64,000 nt of DNA, taken from NCBI RefSeq assembly GCF_963576545.1, contig NC_083641.1, positions 19,789,023 to 19,853,022 on the forward strand, written 5' to 3'. The notes under the pieces were generated by a model. The model did not search any database. It had not been told where the DNA came from and saw nothing but the letters and a program-made list of their open reading frames with translations. Position numbers and translations under genes: made by a program. Origin of the DNA: Limanda limanda. Taxonomy: Eukaryota; Chordata; Actinopteri; Pleuronectiformes; Pleuronectidae. Numbering within the stretch: position 1 is the first letter of the stretch; every line of letters begins with the position of its first letter. Of this stretch, positions 48,326-61,859 are shown piece by piece.

Positions 48326-51300
48326 TTTATGGTTATATCTAGTTTGAAAAAAAAAAAAGATGAGGAACTGTCAGTCAATGTGACACTGATATTATAAGCT
48401 TGGCTATCTTTGGAATATTAGACTCTGCCACAGCAGGAATCCGTGTTAAGATAATTGTATCCTAACTGATGAGATTTGTCATCTCCTTTTGATGAACCGT
48501 AACGGTATCAGCGCAAATGGGATCGAGATGAAAGCACCTTCACCCTCTTCCTCACATGCATTAATAGACAAGGCCATGTAGTGCTGCTCCGGAGAAATGT
48601 CTCTTTTTTTACTGTGTGGGTGTAGCAGTGTATCAGCCCCGGGCTTCAGCCTGGGTGCAGTGAGCGTGTACGTGGGTGTAGCAGTGTGATGCTGGTATGA
48701 CAGAGCAGGCCCCTGCCTCTGCCTGTGTTTACCTAGGGGGGATTACCTTGCCCCCGGCTGGCTGGACGACCACAAAACGGCTTCAGGGGGGGGAGAAGAG
48801 AGTAAACAAACACAAGGCAAGCTTCACATAAGAGCCCAGTCTCATTTCTTTTTAGCCGATGTGTGCTGGTCTTCAAGCTGCACAGTTTGTGCGATGTGTT
48901 ACTGAGTCTGGGCTTCGTGTGTGTCTTTTTGTCACAGTCCAGTGCGGGATCGAAACCCTTACGTCGGCCTGTGCTGGCCTCGGTATCTGAGCTGGTTTGC
49001 CAGTGTAAGCATCGGTGTCGTATGTATTCTTTGGCTTTGCGGTCACCATGTGACTGGGGGGGGGGGCATGGGGAGGCCAGGGTACATGGTTGTGTGAAGG
49101 GGGGGCCGTGTGAATATTACATCCAACAGGTGCGATCAAACAGGTGTGCATGTCAGAGCTGGGCAAAATAGTTGAAATCAATATTGGGATATTAATAAAC
49201 ATAACAATGAAGCAAATGTAATGCCAAATCACATTAACATATATTGCAATGAGCTGTGTTTCACAATTAAAATCATTCATTTAGGTACATATATCTTTTT
49301 GCAAAATAATAGCAATACTGTTCCAAGTGAGCAGTAATATAGGATAAACCATAATATTGAATCTTTGCTCAGCCATGGTTTTGCTTAAGTACAGTTTCTG
49401 TGTGTGGGTGTGATACGCGTGCATATTTTCTATTTATCTACCTCCCTAAAAGCAGAAGTGACAGGTTTACAGCCCTAATATTGGGTTTCAGTGTTCCTCT
49501 GAGAAGTGCGTTGTGTTTGTGTGGCTTTTGATAGCAGCGCTCAGATCTCCTTTACGTCCAACACAAACCGTGGCGGGTTCAAATCTACACCATCTATATG
49601 AAGCCATAGCTAAAGTCAGATTGTCAGATTAGACGCGAACAGAACTGGAGTTGAACTCTGCCTGAACATAATAGCGTTAAAGTGATAGTGGATGAGAGGG
49701 AGAATTTATTACAGCTATGCCCCAGATAGTGTAAATGTACACCCCCCATCTTCTGTTGCTGCGCGGCTTCCATCTCTTGCTGTGGTATAAACATCTGATA
49801 GCAGAAGAATTTGCCCTTTGGAGGGAAAGGGGCCCGCCGAGTTCCTGTTTCTTTTTATCTTTCTCTTACGAAAAGTGAGAAGGTGAAAGTTTCACTTCCT
49901 GCCTTTTTTGTGCACAGCTCAGCACCGGTGATGACTGCGGGTGGTTGTCAGTCTAATTGGTTGCAGTCTTTTATTTATTAGGTGTCAATATGTTTTGATG
50001 TCATTATTATCATTATTATTTTCTTAAGCAATCAAGCTGTTTTAAAAGCGCTTTTATTTTAGATGCAGTCAAGAGGGAATCGGCGTTGGTTCTGCAGATG
50101 GCCCAGCCTGTCCTTGGTTGCTGGTCATGGGAGATGGTCATGTGATGTGGTTGCCATGGTTAAGGGGGGTTGGGATGTGGTATGGCTGCTCAGGGTGGCC
50201 TCGTGACCTATGTGAGTTCAGACACGGCTGGAATAGAGACTGTAAGAGAGGAGGGTGTCAGTCTGTTTGATGATCTTCCTCTCGCTCGCCACAAACATAC
50301 AGTTTATTTGCTCGTGACAGGAAGTGCGATTTTTCTTTCTTCCAGTGATGATCCGAGAATTGGTCGAGGCAGATTTGACAGTTTTACATGAATAATTGAA
50401 TTTCTTTGGTGACAGTAAACTAGACATCGGTTTCTTAATGATTCAGATTGGGGTTAAATGTGCTGCTCGCTGCACAGATGCAAGATCTGTGTGTTCCTTC
50501 GCTACTGGAGTCAGTTTCTCTGGCAGGAAGTGTTGCGACAGCCAGTCAGAGTGGGTGGTGTGTGTTTGCATTTTTTTTTCTTTTACATGGGACTTAATCA
50601 CTATATAGGCTCCTCGCTGAATTACAGGCTTCTCTTCTCTCCCAACGTCATCGTGCTATTTTTGAGTCTCTGTTCTGTTCAGAAGTGTGGTTTTGCCTCT
50701 TTTCTTTCTTGGCAGATGTGCCTGTTATGTACTGTATCTGTCGAAGGCAGGATCCTCTCCGGAGTCAATTCAGCAATTCTCCACGCGTTTATTTTTTGAC
50801 ATCTTACGCTACTTGTCACTCTTCGTTTAACCAGGAATGCATGGGACTGTCCTTTTGTCCGGTTTACATGCAGCAGCATTGTTAATCACTGAGTGTCACT
50901 GTTATTTCCTTTTGTGCCCAGAATTACCATAACAACACAGGAGTGCCCGTTCGCTCCTTGTTTGCTTTCCCCCTCACAGGCTGAATGAGCTTTGTTGTTT
51001 CTCTCTTTCACTCACACATGAACACACACACAGACACACACTGCGAATGTACACTGTGAATATTTAAACACACTGGAGTTGAGATTCCTGCAGCATTCCA
51101 ACACAGAGACCTTGTCCAGACCCAAGCAGCGGAGGCATCCCTCACCTCCCCGTTGCTCCACAGAGGCACTGAGCTCGACGAGAGCTGTCACTTTTTCCTC
51201 ATGACCCAGATATCAACTCATACATGTGACGATGTCGTAGTCTTTGACCGCACTGCACCTTTAGCTGTGCTATCCAGGAGATTGCTGAAAATGCATATCA

Positions 51301-52800
51301 CATGACCGCACTCTGAGCATGCGTGTGCCAGTGGACACAGGAAGCATTTAGTGGTGAGATGCAGAAAGAGCGAGGCTACAAAGGTGAGCGCTTGAAAAGT
51401 AGCAAGTCTTTTACACGTTAGAAGTTAATCATTGTAAAATGTTGAATTTAAGTGCACATCAGCTGTTAGCAAAGACAACGGGCTCAGCAACACTTGTAAT
51501 TGATTAATCATATTGCGTTCTACACTGGCAGCCGAGGCTAACGCCGGTTGTTTTCTCCTTGGAAGGGGTCATGTGATAGGAGCCTGACGAATCAGTGAAG
51601 GCCACGCGGTGACCGAATCCGTGACCAGCAAGCAGTTGTGAGTTTCTACTTCATCGTTTCAAAACATCTCAGTTCATGCCCATCCTGACTAAAAAGGCTG
51701 ACCCGGGGGTTTTCAAACTAAAACAGGGCCAGTAATGTTTTGAGTAGTGTGGACAGCAGGCGAATCCATAGCAATTCATGCTAAACTTCAACCAAAGCAC
51801 AGAAGTTGGATTTAGAGTAAGCACAACAAAGGCCAGATGAGAGTGAGAGGCGTCATGCCTGATCATCCATTAGCTCCTTCATTCAGCTCCCGCAGTAGCT
51901 CAGGGAGTGGCGTCCTCGCTTGGAGCTCACTGAGCCTGGACGGGAAAGCCCCAGAATTCCTGTCATTCCTGTCATTCCTTCAACTGTAATGTCTGGACAT
52001 GTCTTTAGCCTGAATTGGAGGAGAGAGGAGACAGTGGGGGTTATGATAAGGACTGTTCGATATGATCACTCTCATCGTTCTGCCTTGCAAATATTACCCT
52101 TTGTGCCCGATTAGAAATTACTTTTCCCGATGTGTCTCCTATGTTTTCCATATTTTGTCTTTGCCGATCTCAACCCTGATAGAGGAGAACGCTACAGCAG
52201 ACACACAGGTTGAAGAAGAGTGAGAGATAAAAGAAAGAGTGCAGGGTTTGTCTAAACAGGCCTCCAGACACCGCCCCACTGTGTCACAAGATAGATCCCA
52301 CTGGGCACACAGTCAAACAGCTCTTTATACCCATCTTTAGATAATCATAGCACAGTTTCCTCAGTTCTCACAAGAGCTCGATCTGTAAAGGGAAACTAGG
52401 CCAAAGAAGCCAGTCAGACAGGACCAGTTACTCATAGCGTCCCCTGTGTGGATTAATAGCTTTTGTTCACTTGTGTCACCGAGGACAAGTAGTGCTTAAG
52501 GACCTGATTTGTAATCGAGCCAAATTTACAATCAGTGTTTTAATTACGAAGGGGCGAAAAATCAGGTCACGATTTGTGTGTAACCCTGAAAAGGATTTGA
52601 AATCTGAACTCTCCGTCGCTATGATTAAATATATAATTGAGCAGTACGGATAGATTACCTGGTTTATAGGTTGTTATCAGTCACTTCTGTGATATGCCAG
52701 TGTTACCTTTGGCCTGAGTGAGGCATTGTGTCAGTCACTCGTTTGCTGTAGCTTCAGAGTCCTGAGGCTTGGGTGGGGCTTCTCACTTGAATGACAGGCC
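48326..52800. other. Downstream intergenic, no gene recognised
   Basis: No coding similarity was recognised. 49143-49380 has an AT-rich composition like a decayed repeat. C/G runs occur near 49057-49066. A tRNA A-box-like phrase at 51893-51915 is not followed by a B box. Confidence 0.4.
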
Positions 52801-53233
52801 GGCTTCTCTGCCCGAGGACTTTTGAGAAATGAAAGGCCTCGAATATTTCCTCACAGTTTGTTTGTGTTGCTGTTGGATCACAGGCTCTGGATCAGATGTT
52901 TAGGAGGGAAGCATTTGGTCGTATTTATGGTGGAAAACAGCATCATTCGTACCCAACTGTGCTATTTGTGTGATTTATTTGTTTGTTTTTTTTATGTATT
53001 GGTTGAAACCGCTGAAGTTTAAAACTATTGGTTGAGATAATTCTAAGAGATTTTCTTTTACAATGTAATAATACCCACACCCTTTAACCACTGCTACTAG
53101 ATACACCACAGGGACGTCTCAGGGCTCAGTCAGCACTGGAATGGAAGATCTTGCTCATTTTTAGATCTCTGCTTTTACTTACTAATACTGGTACTAGTTT
53201 TTTAGAACATCGAACAAGATGAAGGATATCTCT
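52801..53233 (-). repeat. Inverted duplication, arm B (reverse complement of 46072-46470)
   Basis: Mirror copy of arm A on the opposite strand, 6.3 kb away. Matching landmarks include the reverse-complement pair around 'cccacaccctttaaccac' and 'gcagtggttaaagggtg'. The right end lies about 40 bp from a SINE-like fragment. Confidence 0.85.
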
Positions 53234-53274
53234 ATGTTTGAAGGTCTACCGCACTATTTATGATGCCAACCACC

Positions 53275-53430
53275 AGGAGATGTGAGGGATTGTCCGTAGG
53301 TGTCCATATTGTTGTTTGTCTCTCCCTGCGATACGCTGGCGACTTGGATGTGCCCTTCCTCTTGTCAGCTCGGCTCCAGTCCCCCCCCCCCCCCCTGCGA
53401 CTCTCAAAAGGTAGAGAAGGATGCCACAAA
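53275..53430 (+). mobile_element. Decayed copy of the common teleost SINE-like repeat
   Basis: Contains 'attgtccgtaggtgtcc', 'ttgtctctccctgcgatac', 'gctggcgacttgg', 'gtcagctcggctccag', a long C run and 'ctgcgactctcaaaagg', in the order of the familiar element '...cccgtaggtgtgaat...gctggcgacctgtccagggtg...gctccagccccccgcgacc...'. Confidence 0.6.
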
Positions 53431-53433
53431 AAC

Positions 53434-56400
53434 TCAAGAAGGGTGTTGCAAGTAAAATGTGGGAACTGGTTCCAAGAAAGCAGCACCACCCAGTGAGGTT
53501 GGTGTAGTATCACTCGCTGTAACATCACCTCTCAGAATAGCTTCTTTCGAGGCACTAAGAGGAACAAACTTCACTGCCAATTCTTTGTATACCGTTTTAT
53601 ATAGATTTCACATTTTCATTCTTGTACATGCACACATTCAGAAAAGTGTTTTCACTAGTACATTTATAATTTTAGACTCAGTGGGAACTCTCTGATTATT
53701 CTAGACTATCAAATGTCAATTGCAAAAATTGACATAGAGGTAACCCACAAATATTGGAATTGATTTGTATATTCTTACTTTGATTAAGTTGTGCACTTTA
53801 AATTCAAAGTAGGCTAAGTTTAAGGCCGGTTTAAGTGGCTCCTGGCAGGAATGTGTGAGACTTCAGCTGCACAGGAACTTTTTACATCAGCACAGTGTGA
53901 ACCTATAACTTCTGGTGAAAGAAATCTGCCTTCACTCCCTTTAACTTTCTTTCCCTGTCTTTTTATGCTTTAAAACCTTCAAACGCAATATCTGGTAGTC
54001 GCTGGATCGGAATCTAACTTTATCATAATAGCAACTTACAGTTCCATCCTCCTGCCCTCCTTTCCTTCTCCATCCCCCCATTATGTGCATCTGTGGTTGA
54101 GCGAACAGGGTTCGTGGCATCCTCCTCCAGGGCTTGATTACTGGGTCATGTGACTGCTTCCCACCACCCTGGTGTAGCCCTCTTGTCACCACGGCAACTT
54201 CGGTATTCTGACTAACATGCCGTGACATCTGTGACCTTCCTCCCCCATCTGCAATTTCTTTTTTTTCCCCCTCATTCCATCATCTTTTGCCTCTCATCTT
54301 CTCAGTTCAGTTTTTGCCTGTTGTCATCACTGCTTCCTGCCTATTTATATTGTTGGGTCTTTTGTGAGACTTCTCTGTGGACGGTGTTCGTTTTTCTTGG
54401 TAGGATGAGCAGTGCTTTTTAGATATCCATCACGTTACTATCTATATGTGGGTTTATTTATTTATTTATTAACTCCTCTTCCTCCTCATCTCTCCATCCA
54501 CCTCCTCCCTTTCCCCAGTTATGGGTCCAGATTCAGCATCAAAACTCCTCTGAGGCAGGTTTACACAACATCTTTTATAACCTGAGCAACCAGGGAGTAG
54601 AAACAGAAGCATGTGGGAGAGAGCGACAACAAAAAGAAGAGCTGAACAAGTTCATACGCGTGTAAGGCCTCATACTGCCTTATTTATAGGAATTCTGAGG
54701 ATATTCTGTGTTTCTCAGCTCATCCCCATCTAGTTGCCTTTTCCCCCAAAGGTTCCCATGTCCCATAAAATGTTCATAAAATGTACCAATTAGACCATGT
54801 GAGAAAACAGCTAAAGAATTCACTGCGAGGAAGTGGGTGTGTTGATGACTTTTCTAACACCCAATGGACTTAAAAGTGAAATGAATAAAAAATAATTTAA
54901 CTTGGGAAGACCATGAGATTGGAGAGCTTTTGGCAAGAAGAGCAAACTGGTTTTATAAACAAAAACATGTGATTTTTGCAGCAGAAAACATCACTTCCTG
55001 CCTGCTGCCTCTCAGTTTATGTCTGACAACAAGCTTGAATGAGGACATCTCCCACATTTTCACTCAAACATATATTAAGAATTGGGCCGATGGTGCAGAA
55101 ATGGCATGTTCATAAATATCTCAGAATCATTACATTACCAAAAACAACAAATGAGCTCAGAACCAGCGGCTTGTGTTTAATGATATTTGACATTTAACTC
55201 ACCTCGAAGAATTAGTTTATTCAAGTGATTAAACTGCAGTCTATGGTTTTGACTGTTAACCTTTCAGGAAACAAACTACTTTACAGTCTGAAGAAAAAGA
55301 TGATTAAATATTATTTCACCAGAATTTGAGACCTACTTTTTTCTCTCATTTTGAGTCCTGCAAATAACAGCATCAGCATACTGTGCACAAACTTTTCCTT
55401 AAAAGTAATTTAAAAGTCATATTTCGGAAGCTTTATAAAAAAAATGTAATCTGAATATTTTCAGTGTTTCAATTGGATAGCTTTTGATTTACTTTCAACA
55501 CAGCTATTAGCGGAGGAAACAATTCCCAAATATGGTTGTGACAAGAAGTGAGTTGAGATAAACGTTCACGGCCCAGCTGACTGGTCACACTGTGAAATCC
55601 CACAGCAGCTCCACCCAGAGAGCCACAGTATCTGTCTCACACAACAACACGCTGCGGCAGGAAGTGAGTGTGACAGTGCAGCAGTCAGAACAAAGCAGTC
55701 ATACCTTATCTGCTGAATCTTTGTTAACACAGAATTCCAGGTTATTACAACATGATTCACTCTCCTGTTTCTTTTTCGTTTTCGCTGGAACCATTCATCA
55801 TATTTTGGTGCTGATTGGACGTAGGTGTGCAATCTCACCTAGTCATAAGGTCGATCATTGTTGCCACATGCAAGAGAGATGAAAGTGTCTTAATAGTGCA
55901 TGTTTTATTTCAAATTATGCTATAGATGCCCTAGATGTGACCCTCCGCACTGAATTGATTTCTGTGAATGTTGGAGTCGCTAGGCTCTGAGGAAATTGCT
56001 CATATCCTGTGTGGAGCTTTGGAAGAGGAAGTCTCCTGTGACACTGGGAATCTCCAGTGTGGGTCTACTGACCCACATTGCTGCACTCTGGATCCTGCTA
56101 CACCACGGCTACCAGCGCTGTTGCTGTGCTGTGCAGGAACAAATACTTTGGAATGATGAACATTTGAAAATTGATTATTTTTGATCTCCCAACCGAGAGG
56201 ACACTCTGCATTGTTATGTTGGTGCAATATATACATGAAGATGCCCTGTGAATTTTGCTGTGTTTCCCCTTTAACTGTTTTAGGCCCGGTGGTACTCACC
56301 AAAAACACATCAGAGGGGCCATGAGGCGTTCAGCAACGCAAAATCAGCGAGCAAAAACGACCGTCTCTCTTGTTAATAACAACTAACTGAATGTATTATC

Positions 56401-56548
56401 GTATATTAAAAATTAGCTGTTTAACCAATGACCTCGCAAACCTTGCTCCACATTGTTTTCCTTGGAGCTTGGGGAATATTTTCACGATGACATCATGATG
56501 TGGAAATTGTGCCACCTGTTATTTTCCTTGATGGTATGTTTTCGCTCT
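53434..56548. other. Intergenic, no gene recognised
   Basis: Mostly AT-rich non-coding DNA. No repeat family or conserved ORF was recognised. Confidence 0.4.
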
Positions 56549-56660
56549 ATTACCTCTGGCAAGGAGTTTATTCTTCCCTGAAATGTGTCTGTTAGGTAGC
56601 AGGATTATTATAACTTCTGGATGGATTACTATGACATTCTGTGGGAGGAAGTGCTATTCT
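56549..56660 (+). repeat. 'CCTTGGCGGAGGT'-family repeat, short 5' piece
   Basis: 'attacctctggcaaggag', 'gtagcaggattattat' and 'aacttctggatggatta' match the opening of the family copy at 41628. Confidence 0.5.
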
Positions 56661-57010
56661 GACACGCTAACATATATTTGGATTCTTGAAGCCCATCAAA
56701 TACGATAAATTTGTTTAATTTCTCCTGAAACATTTGTAAGATTTCTTTTTTTAAAGGTTTTCAAACCTTCATTAGTCCAGCAGTCATTTTCTTCTCTGCC
56801 TTTTGCTCTTGCGTTCCTACGTTTCCCACCATTGCATTGCCGCCATCTTTTGATCACTGGAATAATAAGAAGTCTGAGGTTTTGATGGAGTGATAGTGGC
56901 GTGAAATGAGAGATATGATGTGAATGTGGCATAAGTCTCAAGGTCAATTCAAGTCACTCAGTGCACAAGTCTCAAGCTAGATTGGTTACAGTATTGGAGT
57001 AATGGAAGGC

Positions 57011-57056
<46 letters not shown>
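57011..57056. repeat. (TG)n microsatellite
   Basis: About 23 TG units with an initial GTGC. Confidence 0.95.
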
Positions 57057-57060
<4 letters not shown>

Positions 57061-58039
57061 CTCCATTATGAACAGATCACACGCTCAGTGGTGTGATCTA
57101 CCCCAGCCAGTATCTGCCTGAAGATTGCATCCAGTCCTGCTCACTTCTCTGAAAGGTGTTAAAATCATATCTGCGGTCTGTTTGTGCTCGTGTGCAAATA
57201 GCTCGCCGGGGCTACGGGCACAATAATATAACCGAAGAGCATGTTAACAGGTGGGAGCCGCATATAAATCTGGAGCTCACTGCTCCTCTCTGCCGCCGGC
57301 GACCCGTGCTCGGCTACAAAGTAATTTGCTGATAAATGGGTGTTCTTGAATTCACTGCCTGCTGCGTTCTCAGTGTAGTGTAGTTTCCAGTGTTTCTCCT
57401 ATAACTGGCCATAGGCTCTTACCGAAAGAAAAACTCCACTTGGGTAGATTCAAATATATACCCATCATTTTTCCTTATCATCACATGGACTGATATCAAA
57501 TGCAGGAGGAGGGAAAAACTCCCAGTTGCAAAGACTGCATATTTGGCTAAATGCAGGAGTCTTCAACACTTACTAAAATAAGTTACTACAGGCAACACTC
57601 AGACAGGGGCACCACTCCAGATAACCTGCAAAAAGTACAAGGAATGGAACTGTCGGCCGTAATACTTGTCACATGTGCCATGTGATGTGCGACTGAATGG
57701 TGTCTAGTGTTGGTGATCAGTGTGCTGACAGGAAGGAAGGGTGTCTCCATATAAGACTTCCTGTCCTGCTGTGTGACTCAGTGTCGGTCCTTGTGCTTCG
57801 CTTTTCCTTTTCCCTTCACTCTTCTCCTTGACACTCTCTCCTCCAGGGCCCATCCATCCATTCCTCTCTTTATTTACTTCTCTCAATTCATTTACTTTAG
57901 ATGTTTTTCATGGATTTTCATCGGACCTGACCAGATTGTGCAATTTGCAATGACGCTGTTTCCAAAAGCACATAAGCTTTACGCGACAGAAAAGTTAGAA
58001 ACATAAAAATTTCTGCAAAAAGGCATAAATCCATCTACT
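57057..58039. other. Intergenic, no gene recognised; possible conserved element at 57170-57340
   Basis: 57170-57340 is non-repetitive and moderately GC-rich and may be a regulatory element; this is a visual impression only. Confidence 0.35.
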
Positions 58040-58240
58040 ATTTCTTAGACGGGCCCTTGTTGACAACACTCCAGAGAGTGACTTTGTCGTGCAAAGAAAT
58101 AGCCCCAGTGCTAACATCCCATCTCGCATGTCTGCCTGATTATCTGGATTTGTTCCCAAATGTGGGTTCTTCCTTGGGTCATGACAAACAAACAACAATG
58201 AAAACATAACCTCCTTGGCAGAGGAAATGGCAAATTTGGC
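58040..58240 (-). repeat. 'CCTTGGCGGAGGT'-family repeat, reverse copy
   Basis: On the minus strand it begins 'cctctgccaaggaggttat', then 'tgtttgtcatgacccaagg', 'aagaacccacatttggg' and 'gcgagatgggatgttagc', matching the family order. Confidence 0.55.
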
Positions 58241-58741
58241 GTAACCTATTTAAACAGGCACATGTCATCATTTATATATTACACCTCCCTTGATCCTCTT
58301 TCATTTAGGACCTGTAAGTTGCTTCCAATCGTGGTAACACTTATTGATATCCGGGTTGTTTATCACTGAGTGCCTCGACTAGTCGTCTGTAATGAGATGT
58401 CATCCAATTACCAAGGTGGGTACAGGTCTAATAACTGCAGCAACAGTCTGTCCAAAACAATCTTAAACCAATCCATAAACAAGGGGGGGGGGATAGATGA
58501 ACGCAGTCGTACTTGAGAGGTGAAAGTGGCGGAGACGAGGTGGAGAAGAGAAGAGGGGGAGAGAGGGAAGTAGGGAGGGAGGGATGGGAGGCAACACTGG
58601 GTCATGAGGGACGAGAGGAGGCCACGCTGCAGGTCTCTCATTCAGGCTAATGCCATTAGTGTCACCGTGCAGGCGGATCATATGACACACAGTCATTACT
58701 GCTCTTCATTTATTTACCCTGTCACACACACACACACACAC

Positions 58742-58803
<62 letters not shown>

Positions 58804-59487
58804 CCCAAATTCAACCCTGTCACTCATTCTGTAAAGTTTCCTCCTCAAAAAAAAAACCCTGTAGCATTGGAGCCAGATGAACGGTTATCCAAACTCATGG
58901 ACATTACGTCTTTCCTCGAGTGTGTCATACATGAGCACTCATCCCCCCCCCCCCCCACTCTCTCGTCCCTGTTTCTTCTTCCTGTCCGTGCATCCCGCCT
59001 CTGGGCTCGCCTTCTCATGTCTTCTGTGGGTGTGTAAGCCTCCAGACCATATGGGCTCTGAGGGGCTTAGTGGACCTCCAGCCATCAGGACCCCCCCCGC
59101 CTCCTCCTCCTCCGAGGGCCTGCTGCTTAATGGGGGGAGTTAAGGGGGCGTCTTGTCATCTTTTGGAACTTCCTGTCTGGAGAATGGAAAAGAAAGGCTG
59201 AAAACGTTGTCACCGTTTTGTCACCCCCCTCTTCCCCTCTTTTGTTTTCTTTCCCCCCCCCCTATCTGGTTATTAAAGCCCTTTAAGACGTTTAGCATTT
59301 TGATAGCTAATATAATTCATCACATGCACAGTGTTGTATAATTATTATCTGGCTTCTGATCTGTGGATCGCAGCTATCGAGGATGTTTGTCTTGCTCACT
59401 AGTGTCTGTCTCTCTCGTCCTCGTCTTCCTCTTCCATCACGTCTGTCCTAACGTGTGAGCCGACATGTCTTTGTGTCTGGTCGTGTC

Positions 59488-59521
<34 letters not shown>

Positions 59522-60534
59522 GTTTTAGGAATATCTGCTCTGTGGACCATATGGTACCACACTGCCTGCTGGGCAAAGATAAATCCCACATGCAAAGGCT
59601 GCAGAGACACCAGTACACTCACAAACACGCACACATGCACACATACATGCACACACACACACACACGCACATGCACCCACACGCTCTACACAATTAGCCC
59701 AACCTCAGTGGCTTGTATAGTGCATTGTAATCTGTCTGCACCTTCACGTCCGTTGTTGTGTAACAGCAAAAACCAACAGGCTCGTTTTGTGTTCATCCGT
59801 CAGTCTCTCTGCTCCCCTCGCTGCCCCCCCCTCAACCTTCCTATACTTAAATTTATCTCATGTTTGCCATCGGTCTCTGAAGCAGTATGCCCCCCCCCCC
59901 CAGCTTACCTGAGTCATCAGACCTTTCCATGAGCCATAACGCAGAAGTCAACTCATACCGTCTTCCCACACATCCAACAACTCTTATGAAAGGTGAGTCT
60001 ATCTGTTATGGTGGCACATTCTCACTCTGTCTTTTTACAACTCACTATATTTAAATGCATGCTGTTGTTTCGTTCTGCCGACTGTTCCCTGGCAGTCGTT
60101 GGTTTGTTTCTGTCATTTCCGTTTAGTTTTGAAAATCAATTATAGGCTCAAGAACAGAGGATTGTTCTTTTTTTCTGTTTTAAAATAATTTCGATCTGAT
60201 CTGATTTGCTAAAAAGGTATCTGATGGGTGAGTGAGCGGAAAACATTTGGAAGCTTTTGGATAAGATGGGGACCTGCTGCCCCGGCTACGCTCGACACAT
60301 CTGGATGCAACCATGTATCTGGTAAAGAAAAAGAAAAATGAAATAAAATTATTACAAATACTGCAAAAATAGTGTTCACAATCACACGTTACAGATTTAC
60401 TTCCCGGTTCAACTCTAACCTGCTTTATAGTCACTTTTGTTTTACTTCTTAATAGAGTGGTTTAGATAATCTGGTTAAATCTTCTACAACCTGTTATCAC
60501 CCTTGGGTTTCTCGGATGGAAATGATGGCCCAAG
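58241..60534. other. Intergenic, no gene recognised; microsatellites and poly(C) runs
   Basis: Four C runs of 8-14 nt (58943-58956, 59253-59262, 59824-59831, 59890-59901) cluster within 1 kb. (CA)n/(TG)n tracts lie at 58723-58800, 59491-59521 and 59627-59671. Longer reading frames here are low-complexity artefacts. Confidence 0.45.
58723..58800. repeat. (CA)n microsatellite
   Basis: CA run with one CCG interruption at 58741-58743. Confidence 0.95.
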
Positions 60535-60775
60535 CTATAGAATATGCTCCAAAATAAAACGCACAAAAACTGAAAAGCACTGAGGCCTCACAGCAAGAAG
60601 GTTCCCGGTAAAATCCCAGATTGGGCCGGGTCTATCTGTGTGGAGTTGGTTGTCAGTTGGCCTTGTGATACACTGATGACCTGTCCAGGGTGTACACCAC
60701 ATCTCACCCCATGTCAGCCCTCCCTTCAACCATCCCAAAAAAAATAGGTATAGATAATGGATGGATGGATGAAAC
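60535..60775 (+). mobile_element. tRNA-derived SINE-like teleost repeat with (GGAT)n tail
   Basis: Contains 'gcctcacagcaagaagg', 'ttcccggtaaaatccc' (a B-box-like region), 'attgggccgggtctatctg', 'tgtgtggagttggttg', 'gatgacctgtccagggtg', 'atgtcagccc' and ends with an ATGGATGGATGG run. The order is that of one of the most common percomorph interspersed repeats. The middle part is deleted relative to the usual form. Confidence 0.7.
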
Positions 60776-61859
60776 CTTTTCTTTGACAAAATTGTGTGCA
60801 GACTTATTCTTCACTTCGATAGATTACATATTTAAAGCATGTTTTCAGAATGGATTTTCATATGGAAATCAATGGGTTAAAAAAAGATTGCTCTGAACAG
60901 TTTAAGCAAAAATTCAGCATACCTTTGAAATAACAAGCAAATAATTATGGAAAAAGAAGCTCAACGTTGTTAGAACCTAGTCCTGATCCTTTCACCTACT
61001 CAGTGTTTGTATGTTCCTGTCTGTCTGTGTGTGTGTTTATACCTGTGTAGACTTGCAGCAGAGCCAGACTGCATTAAAAGGGAAGGTCACCGAAATCAAA
61101 GTACTCCAAAGCTCCCACGCTTCTCCTCCACCGAGGCTTTCTCTCTCAGATTAGACAGATCACATAAAACCATTTACCTCAGCGTCTCCCAACACCCGGG
61201 TAAACAAAGAAACATTTTCCTCAGAAATGTGGGGAAAGACAGATTGTAAACCCCCCGTGGCACAAAGTCCTCCACCCCCACCACATCTTTCGGCACAATG
61301 TCTGCTGTCGAACTGTCTAACGTGGTAACATGGATGAGGGAACAGCTGGGAGAGAAATGAAAAGAGACACACAAAGAGGAGGAAGCTGGTTAGCTGCTGC
61401 TTTTCACTGTTTTTCTTTTTGAGCCGGTGAGACGGATACGAGGATGAAGTGAGAGACCGGCGCGCTGATGAGGGGAGGTTAAGGATAAAGAGACGGGCAC
61501 GGGAACAAAAGCAACGGCATTTTACATGAAACTGAATTTCAGAGGTAGCCTACCAGCTTAGTCACCATGACAACAACACACTTAAACCAGCATTTAAATG
61601 GTGCTGTCTGCACTTGTCCCTCGTATCTCTCCCTCTGTACAGTATGTAATTACACTGTGATTTGTGGGTATCATGTACCAGTACTAACATGCCCCATGAT
61701 ATCTTATATAATATTGTGTTCGGTTTGTAACATAATACTTTAATACGGATCAGCTTTCTTCAACTGCCACATCACATTGGGCTCGAATTGTGAGATGACC
61801 AAAAGTACAAAGGTCAGGAATATGGTGCCTCAAAAAGAAGTAATCTTCTGTTTACATTA
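60776..61859. other. Intergenic, no gene recognised
   Basis: Ordinary non-coding DNA. Confidence 0.4.

Noticed and set aside
51890..51960. tRNA-like phrase 'gtagctcagggagtgg'
   Set aside because: An A-box-like start only. No B box or cloverleaf can be drawn, so it is neither a tRNA gene nor a confident SINE.
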